DNA from: Fibrella aestuarina BUZ 2
GTDB lineage: Bacteria; Bacteroidota; Bacteroidia; Cytophagales; Spirosomataceae
Assembly (NCBI RefSeq): GCF_000331105.1
Contig: NC_020054.1
Span: 6,141,815-6,205,814, forward strand
DNA: 64,000 nt
Direction of reading: 5' to 3'
This document shows positions 26,255 to 34,400 of this stretch, in pieces. A program made the translations under genes and the position numbers. Under the pieces are notes generated by a model, which did not search any database, was not told where the DNA came from, and saw only the letters and a program-made list of their open reading frames with translations. How positions within the stretch are numbered: the first letter of the stretch is position 1; each line of letters opens with the position of its first letter.

Positions 26255-27391
26255 ATGGATTTCAAAGATCAGATTCGCCAATTAGGCGATCGCGTGGTTA
26301 AACTTAAAGAATCGATCCTTACCGAAGAAGCCACTAAAACGGCGCTCATTCTACCCTTTATTCAATGCCTGGGGTATGACGTCTTCAACCCCCTGGAAGT
26401 TGTCCCTGAATTCATCAGCGACATTGGCACTAAAAAAGGCGAGAAGGTTGATTACGCCATTTTGCGGGATGAGAAAACCCCCTGCATGCTTATCGAGTGC
26501 AAACACTGGGCTCAAAGCCTTACGCTGCACGACAATCAGCTTCTACGCTATTTTCATGTGACATCGGCTCGTTTTGGTGTGTTGACAAACGGTATTATTT
26601 ATCGCTTCTACACCGATTTGACAGAGCCCAATAAAATGGACGAAAAGCCATTTCTGGAAATCAACATGCTCGATTTACGGGACAATCAAATTGAGGAGCT
26701 TAAGAAGTTTCATAAATCCTATTTCGATGTCGAGCAGATTATTTCGACGGCCAGCGATCTTAAATATACGGGCGAATTAAAAGGCCTGATCCAACACGAA
26801 TTGGCCAATCCGTCCGACATGCTCGTGCGGCATTTTGCCAAACAGGTTTACCCCGGTATGCTCAACGCCAAAATGATGGATTATTTTACCGGTCTGGTGC
26901 GTAAATCATTTCAGCATACCTTTTCGGATCAAATTGCCGATCGCCTTAAAACAGCACTTAGCCAGGAAGAAGGCAGCGTTGCTACGCCCGCAGTCGAGAC
27001 AGTAGCTATTGACGAGAAGAACGGGTCGCTGATTGTCACGACGGCCGATGAGCTGGAAGGTTTCTACATCGTGCGGGCACTGCTTCGGACCAAAGTCGAT
27101 CCCACCCGTATTGTCCATCGCGACGCCCAGACCTACTTTGCCATCCTCCTCGACGACAACAATCGAAAGCCTTTATGCCGGCTTTATTTCAACACACAGA
27201 AAAAATACATCGCCTTCCTGGATGAGGCCAAGAAAGAAACCAGGTATGAGCTGACAGGTCTGAATGACATTTTCACGCATGAAATGACATTTTCACGCAT
27301 GAAGAACGCCTGTTGCAGACGTTGGCGTTGTACATATAGCAACCACAAACAAGGCCCGATGATCCATCATCGGGCCTTGTTCACGAACTAG
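26255..27391 (+). CDS. Lone type I restriction HsdR-N-like nuclease protein, frameshifted C-terminus
   Basis: 378 residues as the sequence stands. The N-terminal half matches the HSDR_N_2 group of restriction-enzyme-like proteins: KTALILPFIQCLGYDVFNP, then VDYAILRDEKTPCMLIECKHW, which gives the Asp...Glu-x-Lys nuclease core. No HsdM, HsdS or helicase gene is nearby. At 27264-27303 a 20-bp unit is present twice, which shifts the frame. Removing one copy gives EERLLQTLALYI followed by a stop at 27337-27339, just before the terminator; with both copies the frame runs through the terminator to 27391. The last 34 or so residues (MTFSRMKNACCRRW...) are therefore probably not ancestral. GC content is lower than the surroundings. 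Confidence 0.8.
   Translation: MDFKDQIRQLGDRVVKLKESILTEEATKTALILPFIQCLGYDVFNPLEVVPEFISDIGTKKGEKVDYAILRDEKTPCMLIECKHWAQSLTLHDNQLLRYFHVTSARFGVLTNGIIYRFYTDLTEPNKMDEKPFLEINMLDLRDNQIEELKKFHKSYFDVEQIISTASDLKYTGELKGLIQHELANPSDMLVRHFAKQVYPGMLNAKMMDYFTGLVRKSFQHTFSDQIADRLKTALSQEEGSVATPAVETVAIDEKNGSLIVTTADELEGFYIVRALLRTKVDPTRIVHRDAQTYFAILLDDNNRKPLCRLYFNTQKKYIAFLDEAKKETRYELTGLNDIFTHEMTFSRMKNACCRRWRCTYSNHKQGPMIHHRALFTN
27264..27303 (+). repeat. 20-bp perfect tandem duplication
   Basis: AATGACATTTTCACGCATGA occurs at 27264-27283 and again at 27284-27303. The unit length is not a multiple of three, so it shifts the reading frame of the nuclease-like gene. Confidence 0.95.
27348..27381 (+). terminator. Terminator hairpin now inside the extended frame
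   Basis: AACAAGGCCCGATGAT (27348-27363) pairs with ATCATCGGGCCTTGTT (27366-27381). It begins nine bases after the ancestral stop at 27337-27339. Confidence 0.85.
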
Positions 27392-27420
27392 AATTAGGTG
27401 GCGCACCGGCCAATTAACTG

Positions 27421-29082
27421 CTACTTTACCGTCATGGCTAGCTTCACGGCTTCGGCCGCGTTGACGATGCCGCCCGAAATGCTGAGGGTGCTGAACGGGG
27501 CCATTCGGTTGGTGCCGGGCACGCGCACCATGATATCGGGTTTGTAAGCACTCTTCATCAGGATTTCCTTTACCTGCACAGCGGTCAGTTTAGGGAAATA
27601 CGACCGAAGCAGTGCGGCCACACCCGCCACGCACGGAGCAGCCATACTCGTGCCGGTCAGGCTCTGGTAGGTGCTGTGGGGCGTGGTAGCGTCAATATCG
27701 GTGCCGGGGGCAAACAGATCGACACTCGTCTGTCCGTAGTTTGACGACGACGCAGGCAGACCCGAATCCATCCGGCGGGTCGAATTACCTACCGTGATGT
27801 AGTTTTTCGCGAGTTGGCCGTCTTCGTACTGCGGCCGTGGGTACGTTGGTAGCGAGTCGACATTCTCGGCGTTGTTGCCAGCCGCGTGGACCAACAGCAC
27901 GTCTTTTGACTCGGCGTAACGGATGGCCGCATCGACGGCATCTTTGTAGGGCGAAAACCGCTTGCCAAAGCTCATATTGATTACTTTGGCGCCATTATCG
28001 ACGGCATACCGAATGCCATTGGCCACGTCTTTGTCGCGCTCGTCGCCACCGCTGGGCACAACGCCGACCATCATCAGACGGACGTTATCAGCCACACCGT
28101 CCACCCCCACGTTATTCCCTCGTTTGGCACCGATGATGCCCGCTACGTGGGTACCGTGCATGGCCAGTTCTTCCGAGTTGCCGATGACCAGTTTCGGGCT
28201 ACCGTAGTACCGCTCGGTTGGGTCGTCGGGATTGTCACCGACGGCTTTGCGGCCATTCTTGGCGGTAGCGACTTCCTTTTCGTGCTTATCGATCTCGCCT
28301 TCGAGCAGCGGTTTTAGCCGCGAGTACACTAGTTTTAGGCGATCGCCCATATTCTGGAAAGTGCCGAACTGGGCCATGAACAGTTCGCTCATAAACGACC
28401 GGGCACCCAGCGCAGCTGAGTCTTTGCCAACCTCGGCACTGGCAATGCTTTCGGCCGAAAAGGGTTTGTCTTTCACCGCCTGAATCACTTGGTCGATACC
28501 GGCTTCGTAGCGCGTCTGATCTCGGACGACGTAGCGCCAGTACGCAAACCGGGAATCGGCCTCCCCAACGCGGGCTTTGGCTTTCTGGTAGATATCATAC
28601 TGCTTCTGCTGGGCAGGCGAGAGTTTGGTCCGGTCGGCATTACCGTATTTGGGCTCCCAGAGCGTGATAATCTGCGTGACCTCGTCCTGATCGGCTTCGT
28701 AGGTTGTGCCATCTTTCGCTCCCATAAAATTCCAGCCGTTCAGATCATCGACGTACCCGTTTTTATCGTCGTCGGCGTTGTTGCCCGGCTTCTCATTCGG
28801 GTTTACCCAAACCACGTCGCGCAGGTCTTCGTGAGCTATATCAATACCCGAATCGACCACCCCAACCGTGACGGGTACCGATTTGCGCCCCTTCAGCAGT
28901 TGATAGGCTTTATCGAGGCTAATGCCGGGAATCGAGTCAGTAGCGGGGTCCTTGTAGGACCATTGATCAAATTGGCCTTGTGGTTTCACAACCATCGATT
29001 GGGCCAGGGCTTGTGTGGCGATGCCAAGGCCAGCGCAAACGGCCATTGCAACGGGCCGAATCCAATACGTTTTGTGTCTCAT
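27421..29082 (-). CDS. S8 family serine peptidase (subtilase), exported
   Basis: 553 residues from ATG at 29082; an upstream TTG-type start adds 12 residues before the signal. The signal segment VAMAVCAGLGIATQALAQ ends at a likely signal peptidase site. The triad is intact: VGVVDSGIDIAHEDL (Asp77), AMHGTHVAGIIG (His) and GTSMAAPCVAGVAALL (Ser), with HAAGNNAEN for the oxyanion Asn. Between Asp and His sits an unusually long, helical insertion of about 190 residues (for example AQQKQYDIYQKAKARVGEAD). There is no T9SS sorting domain at the C-terminus (AAEAVKLAMTVK), so it probably stays in the periplasm or leaves by another route. Confidence 0.92.
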   Translation of the reverse strand: MRHKTYWIRPVAMAVCAGLGIATQALAQSMVVKPQGQFDQWSYKDPATDSIPGISLDKAYQLLKGRKSVPVTVGVVDSGIDIAHEDLRDVVWVNPNEKPGNNADDDKNGYVDDLNGWNFMGAKDGTTYEADQDEVTQIITLWEPKYGNADRTKLSPAQQKQYDIYQKAKARVGEADSRFAYWRYVVRDQTRYEAGIDQVIQAVKDKPFSAESIASAEVGKDSAALGARSFMSELFMAQFGTFQNMGDRLKLVYSRLKPLLEGEIDKHEKEVATAKNGRKAVGDNPDDPTERYYGSPKLVIGNSEELAMHGTHVAGIIGAKRGNNVGVDGVADNVRLMMVGVVPSGGDERDKDVANGIRYAVDNGAKVINMSFGKRFSPYKDAVDAAIRYAESKDVLLVHAAGNNAENVDSLPTYPRPQYEDGQLAKNYITVGNSTRRMDSGLPASSSNYGQTSVDLFAPGTDIDATTPHSTYQSLTGTSMAAPCVAGVAALLRSYFPKLTAVQVKEILMKSAYKPDIMVRVPGTNRMAPFSTLSISGGIVNAAEAVKLAMTVK

Positions 29083-29254
29083 TACCGTAAATAACGCAAA
29101 CGCCCCCCATTTCTGCACACCGGATTTTGTTATTTAAATCAAAAAAAGCGGGCTTAAACGGCTGCTGCACAAGCGCTACTCAGGTACGATAATGACCGAT
29201 AAATCGCCCATACTAACGATGCGGTTTGCATTATCCAGATACGTTACCCTCTCT

Positions 29255-29345
29255 GATCGGCCATGTCCAGCAGCGTACCTGGCCGGTCAGGATGCCCTGG
29301 CGACTCGCCCCTGCAACTTACCGATGGGGCTAAGCTGGCTCAGAT
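29255..29345 (-). pseudogene. Degenerate fragment of an RHS core gene
   Basis: About 90 bases resemble the RHS core DNA found at 30622-30715 and 32135-32228. Shared words in order are CTGATC, CCATGTCCAGC, GCGTACC, GGTCAGGATG, CTGGCG, CAACTTACCGATGGG (CTTGCCGATGGG in the intact copies) and AAGCT. Several substitutions and small deletions break the frame. It lies just beyond the last toxin-immunity gene, consistent with an older displaced RHS end. Confidence 0.7.
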
Positions 29346-29498
29346 AGCTAATGGAAGAAAACCGTGCTAGTCTCTAGGATACATAACCTCTCTTTATCCA
29401 ATGTCAACTTGGCTAACTATCTTCTTTATTTAACACACAGGCATTTTATCAGTATGCATTAGATTAATAACTGCTTTATTGACAGACAATAAATTAGG

Positions 29499-29858
29499 TT
29501 AAGCGTTTGATTCTATAATTCGTTCTCTCAGCAAAGGCATCTTACCCGCGTCGACAAGGACATGCTTGATATGTTCTGACCTACTCTGTCTGTCCAAGCT
29601 CTTACCAGAGCTATTCGATACATACACTAAAATTTGGTAGTCTTTAAATGCCTCTTCTCGCCAGTCATTCTCGGTGGAATTATAATTACTCATTATACTT
29701 AATTCATCAGCTAGTGTCCCCCTGTAAAGACAATAATCACCAGAGTATGAGGAATGCCTACGGGTGAAGGCCACCTCAAGTAATGAGGCAATTTGATCAG
29801 CAACGCTATCAACGTCATTACCACTTGCCCCATATAGACAGTAATACTTTTTAACCAT
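29499..29858 (-). CDS. Hypothetical protein, probable immunity protein of the orphan RHS toxin
   Basis: 119 residues, clearly lower in GC than the core genome. I do not recognise the family. It begins MVKKYYCLYGASGNDVDSVADQIASLLEV and is soluble, acidic and without signal or membrane segments. Its position immediately downstream of the orphan toxin cassette, on the same strand with a 91-base gap, is where a cognate immunity gene is normally found. That role is inference from position and composition only. Confidence 0.6.
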   Translation of the reverse strand: MVKKYYCLYGASGNDVDSVADQIASLLEVAFTRRHSSYSGDYCLYRGTLADELSIMSNYNSTENDWREEAFKDYQILVYVSNSSGKSLDRQSRSEHIKHVLVDAGKMPLLRERIIESNA

Positions 29859-29949
29859 ACTTGTATAAACGGCTCAAGATGAGTGAAAGTTACTAAATCT
29901 TTTCAGTTTAGGTAAGCATCATTTCACTGTCTATTTTAACCTGATTTAC

Positions 29950-30789
29950 TTAAGAACAAGGCATGGTCATGCTCACCGCTTTGGCCTTCTCCGCTTCTTT
30001 ATCTGGGAAGATCATAAAGTTGACTGGACGACCCGCTAACTTACTGAGTTTGTCACGCATGGGTTTGAGATTCAGCCTATCGGCCAACTCATCCGAGTCG
30101 ATGGGTTGCACTCGGCTACCGCCCCCTTTGGTCAAGCCAAAAGATTTTGCTTTCTCGTAGAGGTCTTTGTCCGCTAATGCAACGTCGAAGTCGCTCACCC
30201 GCCCAACCTCGAACAGCTTGCTCGTATCATGACTAACGCCCGTAACCGCGCTGCCCTGCATAAGCGGAGTTACATTTGGATACCCCATCCGTGTGAGTTG
30301 CCCCTTAATAGATTGGGCAAACTGTCGATACTGTCCAAAACTCCTGAATCCTTTAGGGAGCTTAACGAGTCCGAAACCGTCTACCCAAGACGATGGATTA
30401 TGAGGATAAGCATATAATTCCGCTCCACCCAGCAACCGAATCGGATCCTGACTCACATAGTTCCCTTGCTGCGGATCATAATAGCGGAAGCGATTGTAGT
30501 ACAGGCCCGTCTCCACGTCCTCGTACTGGCCCTGAAAGCGGAAGGGACAATCTGAACGTGTGCCTGCCTCGATGCGTACCCGCCCGTAGGCCGTCGTCTG
30601 GGCCGCCCAGGTACGTTGCCCACGCTGATCCACCATGTCCAGCGGCGTACCCAGGTGATCGGTCAGGATGCTCTGGCGGCTAGCACCCTGTAACTTGCCG
30701 ATGGGCGCGAAGCTATCTTCCTCGAAAAGCCAGGTGATGACCGCCTCGGTGTTGGTGCCGTCCAGGTCCACCATGGCCTGCTCGTGCAC
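29950..30789 (-). CDS. Orphan RHS C-terminal cassette with nucleotidyltransferase-like toxin
   Basis: About 279 residues from GTG at 30789 (ATG alternative at 30774); upstream the frame closes after four codons, so the gene is 5'-truncated and has no delivery domain. The first half is the RHS-associated core end (FRFQGQYEDVETGLYYNRFRYYDP, SQDPIRLLGG), identical at DNA level to the main RHS gene over 263 bases. The second half differs: KLPKGFRSFGQYRQFAQS, GSAVTGVSHDTSKLFEVGRVSDFDVAL, then RPVNFMIFPD. The GS...SDFDVAL pattern has the G-S and D-x-D of Pol-beta-type nucleotidyltransferases, and similar tips occur on polymorphic toxins. Expression would need its own promoter or recombination onto the main RHS gene. 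Confidence 0.8.
   Translation of the reverse strand: MHEQAMVDLDGTNTEAVITWLFEEDSFAPIGKLQGASRQSILTDHLGTPLDMVDQRGQRTWAAQTTAYGRVRIEAGTRSDCPFRFQGQYEDVETGLYYNRFRYYDPQQGNYVSQDPIRLLGGAELYAYPHNPSSWVDGFGLVKLPKGFRSFGQYRQFAQSIKGQLTRMGYPNVTPLMQGSAVTGVSHDTSKLFEVGRVSDFDVALADKDLYEKAKSFGLTKGGGSRVQPIDSDELADRLNLKPMRDKLSKLAGRPVNFMIFPDKEAEKAKAVSMTMPCS
30494..30756 (-). repeat. 263-bp identical RHS core segment, copy in orphan cassette
   Basis: Bases 30494-30756 are identical to 32007-32269 (constant offset 1513), flanked on both sides by mismatches. Such a segment can support recombination that swaps the toxin end of the main gene. Confidence 0.92.
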
Positions 30790-30817
30790 GAAATTGAGCT
30801 TTCAATACCAGTAAAAA

Positions 30818-31459
30818 TTATGATTTAATTACGATGCGGTCCTTAGACCCACTACTCAATACATTAGGCTGGCTCTCATACAGTTTGTAAAGTATGGAAT
30901 CGAATGATTGACCTTTAGGTGGGGTTATTGTAGAAAAATCACAATCTATAAAAGTCACAAATTCACCAAATACACTCTCATAAAAGTTTACATTTTTCAA
31001 AACCGGCATTCTTCCTTTATTTGTATCATATATACCATTAAATGTAATATCGCTCAACTTACCAATGAAATTACATCCATCGAAAGAACTACCATTAAAG
31101 TTTATATTTTTTAACTTGCAATTATCAAAACGACAATTAATGAAGTTCGTAAAATTAAACTCTTTTCCCTGAAAATTACATTTAAAAAATAAACAATCTT
31201 CATAATTACCATCATTACTGCCAAAAGTGGAATTATAAAAGTTTACTCCCATAAACTGGCAGTTTTTAAAACTTGATTTATGAAAAAGCTTAGAACCTGA
31301 CACACCTGTCTTATCAAAATAACAGTCTACAAATATTACTTTATCAAAAATAGCACTATTAAAATTAGTTTGAGTAAAATCACAATTACTGAAAACATTT
31401 TCAATAATTCTAGTTTTCAAATCCCACGTAACCCCTTTATGATTTGTATTCTTTTCCAT
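30818..31459 (-). CDS. Pentapeptide repeat protein, probable immunity protein of the main RHS toxin
   Basis: 213 residues, strongly AT-rich. The body is made of pentapeptide repeats with central Phe or Leu (CDFTQ, TNFNS, AIFDK, CYFDK, SSFKN, CQFMG, VNFYN, CNFQG, CRFDN, CKLKN, INFNG), which fold as a right-handed quadrilateral beta helix. It starts 24 bases after the main RHS gene and on the same strand, the standard place for an immunity protein. Pentapeptide repeat proteins are known to shield enzymes by mimicking nucleic acid or by binding partners; specific neutralisation of this toxin is inference. Confidence 0.8.
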   Translation of the reverse strand: MEKNTNHKGVTWDLKTRIIENVFSNCDFTQTNFNSAIFDKVIFVDCYFDKTGVSGSKLFHKSSFKNCQFMGVNFYNSTFGSNDGNYEDCLFFKCNFQGKEFNFTNFINCRFDNCKLKNINFNGSSFDGCNFIGKLSDITFNGIYDTNKGRMPVLKNVNFYESVFGEFVTFIDCDFSTITPPKGQSFDSILYKLYESQPNVLSSGSKDRIVIKS

Positions 31460-31483
31460 AATTTTGACATTTAAAACCCTAAA

Positions 31484-34400
31484 TTACCAGAAAATCCCAG
31501 TACCGGCTCCAAAATCCTTGTCATATTTAGCTTGATGTGTCCCCTTATCCCAATCAGCTTTTGTCGTCAAATCCCAATACCTATTAGCCTTAAGATCATA
31601 GACATCAGGCCCAACTTTACCACGGGGGGTAGTGCTTAGATGAGCTAAATCAGGGTCAGCATCAACCTTGGCTTTGAACCGCGTATCTACCTGGGTACCC
31701 ATATATAACCTTTCTTTACGTGTTACGTAAGCTTCATGATATGCCTTAACCTTTGGATCTGTTGCAGCAGCAGCACGATTGCGGGATCGTTGAATTGAAG
31801 CCTGCTGCTTAGGAGACAGAATAGCTTCAACACGGGCTTCATCAGCATGTTTTTGAAGTTTCTTGGTTATTTCGCAACTAAGTCCGGAAGGATCAATGTA
31901 CAACGTTGGATTGATAACGTACGTATAAAATTTGTCACCGCCAATTAGCCGTATCGGATCCTGACTCACGTAGCTTCCCTCCTGCGGGTCGTAGTAGCGG
32001 AAGCGGTTGTAGTACAGGCCCGTCTCCACGTCCTCGTACTGGCCCTGAAAGCGGAAGGGACAATCTGAACGTGTGCCTGCCTCGATGCGTACCCGCCCGT
32101 AGGCCGTCGTCTGGGCCGCCCAGGTACGTTGCCCACGCTGATCCACCATGTCCAGCGGCGTACCCAGGTGATCGGTCAGGATGCTCTGGCGGCTAGCACC
32201 CTGTAACTTGCCGATGGGCGCGAAGCTATCTTCCTCGAAAAGCCAGGTGATGACCGCCTCGGTGTTGGTACCGTCCAAGCCCACCGCTGTCCATTCGTGG
32301 AGGGGCTTGTTGCCTTCCCATAGCCAATACGTCGTCTTGCCTTTGTAACTCTTACTGAGACGACGACCCAGCGCGTCGTAGGTGAACGCCACGCGGTGAC
32401 CATCGGGGCGCAACACGCTAGTCAACGTGCCGTTGCCCGCCCACGCATACTGCCAGACCTCGCCCTTGCGGGTGATCTTCTGCGTCAGTTTGCCCTCCGC
32501 GTCGTAGTGATATGTCGCCTGCCGACTGCTGAGAAGCTGCCCACCCGGCCCATACTGTCGGTCGTCTTTGGCTTCGCTTTCGTAGAGGTTACCCACCGCA
32601 TCGGGCAGCCGCAGTTCCTGGCTCCCATCGCCATAGTGCGCTTTGGTCAACGCACCGAATACGTCGTGCTCGTAGCGGTTTGAGCCCGTGAGGCTGTCCT
32701 CAATCTGGCTAAGGATATCCCCCGTTTGCCATTGGTAGGTACGTTGGCGCGTGGCGCTGCCCCCCGCCGTGATGCGCTGCTGGGTAGGCCGACCCACCGC
32801 GTCGCGTTGCCAGCCAATCTGGAGGTTGCCACTCAGGGTACGCTGCATCTCCAGCCCCCGGCTGTCATAGCCAAACTGCGCCTGCCAACGCCCCGCCGCC
32901 ATCTGACTCACGTTGCCCAGCGCATCATACTCAAGCCCCAGATCAGCCCCCAACGACGAACGTACCTGGGTACGTTGCCCCAGCGCGTCGTAGCTGTACT
33001 CAATCCAATGCTCGCCCTGCGATTCCCGACGTACCCGGCCCAGCGCGTCGCGCTCTAGGTGTACAGCCGCCACTTCGTTATCGGCCCGGATTAAGGCACC
33101 CGCTTCATCGTAGTCGTACCGTTCGGTAGTACCATCGCTATACTGCACCGTCCTGATCTGGCCGGTTGGGCTGTACTCGTAGGCAGTGTATCGGTCGGCG
33201 GGGCGCAACACGGTGGTCACCCGGCCAGCCGCGTCGCGTTCATACCGGCGAAGCAAGCCATCGAAGCCTTCTTCTTCAATTACCTGCCCGTTGGCGTCCA
33301 ACCCAAAGCGATACAGCAGGCCTGCTTCGTTGGTCAAGCCCGTCAGCCGACCTTCTTTGTCGTAGCTAAAACCCACCTGCTGCCCGGCCTGCCGACGCTG
33401 ACTCAACCGACTTTGGCCGGTATACGTAAACTGGACCACCTGCTCACCCTGACGGGCTTCAATTACATTTCCCACGCCATCGTAAACCAGCGTTTGCTGC
33501 GCTCCGTCGGGCTCGGTAAGCTGAACCAGTTGCCCTAACCGATCATAGCGGCGCGCCTGAACGGCACCCGTTGGATCAGTCAGGGTTATCAAACGCCCAA
33601 GCGCATCATAACCTCTTGATCGGATTTGCTCGTCCGGAGTGATGATGTGCGCCAGTTGATGCGCATCATCGTAGCGAAGCTGCGTGGTTTGTTCCAGCGC
33701 ATTGACAACGGTAACGAGCCTTCCCTGCTCGTCGTAGCCATAGCGGGTTTGCGCACCCAGCGGATCGGTTTGCCCAATGAGCAAGCCTTGCTCATTATAG
33801 CTGTATAGCCACAGGCTACCTCTGGCATCGGTATAGGCAATGGGCCGATCGTCCTCGTCGTAATCGGTATATTGGCTACTGCCGTCGGCATAACGGGTTG
33901 ATAGCAGATTACCCGATTCGTCGTAGCGGTATTGTGTCGTCTGGCCCAGCCCATCGGTTTGCGCCAGCAGCTGGTTAAAGTCATTATACAACCACCGCTG
34001 GACGTTGCCTAGTGGGTCTGTCTGCTCCGTAACAACCCCACGTTGATGGCTGTACCGGGTTTGCTGGTCGTAGCTATCCCATACCAATGTTGTCTCGCGA
34101 TCGATGTAGGTGAGCTTCGTGTCGAAGATCCCCCCGTCGCCCCAGGTATGGATGCAGCGGGCCGGTAAACCAGGCTGGGGGTTGGTTTCATACTCAAAAT
34201 AAAAGCTAAGCCCGACAGCGTTGGTCTCCTGAATCAGTTGATGACCCGCGAACCGATACTGGGCCTGGTTCCCTTCTGCGTCGGTCACGGTGGTCAGGTT
34301 CCCCAATGCATCATAGGTATAGCGCACCAGTGGCATCTGCGCACTGCTGTCGTCGGGGTCAGGCCCACTCAGGGCTATCAGTTGCCCGTGCTCGTTGTAG

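Noticed and set aside
29119..29498. Possible insertion sequence or transposase near the RHS locus
   Set aside because: No terminal inverted repeats, target duplications or DDE-type frame were seen; only the RHS remnant is supported.
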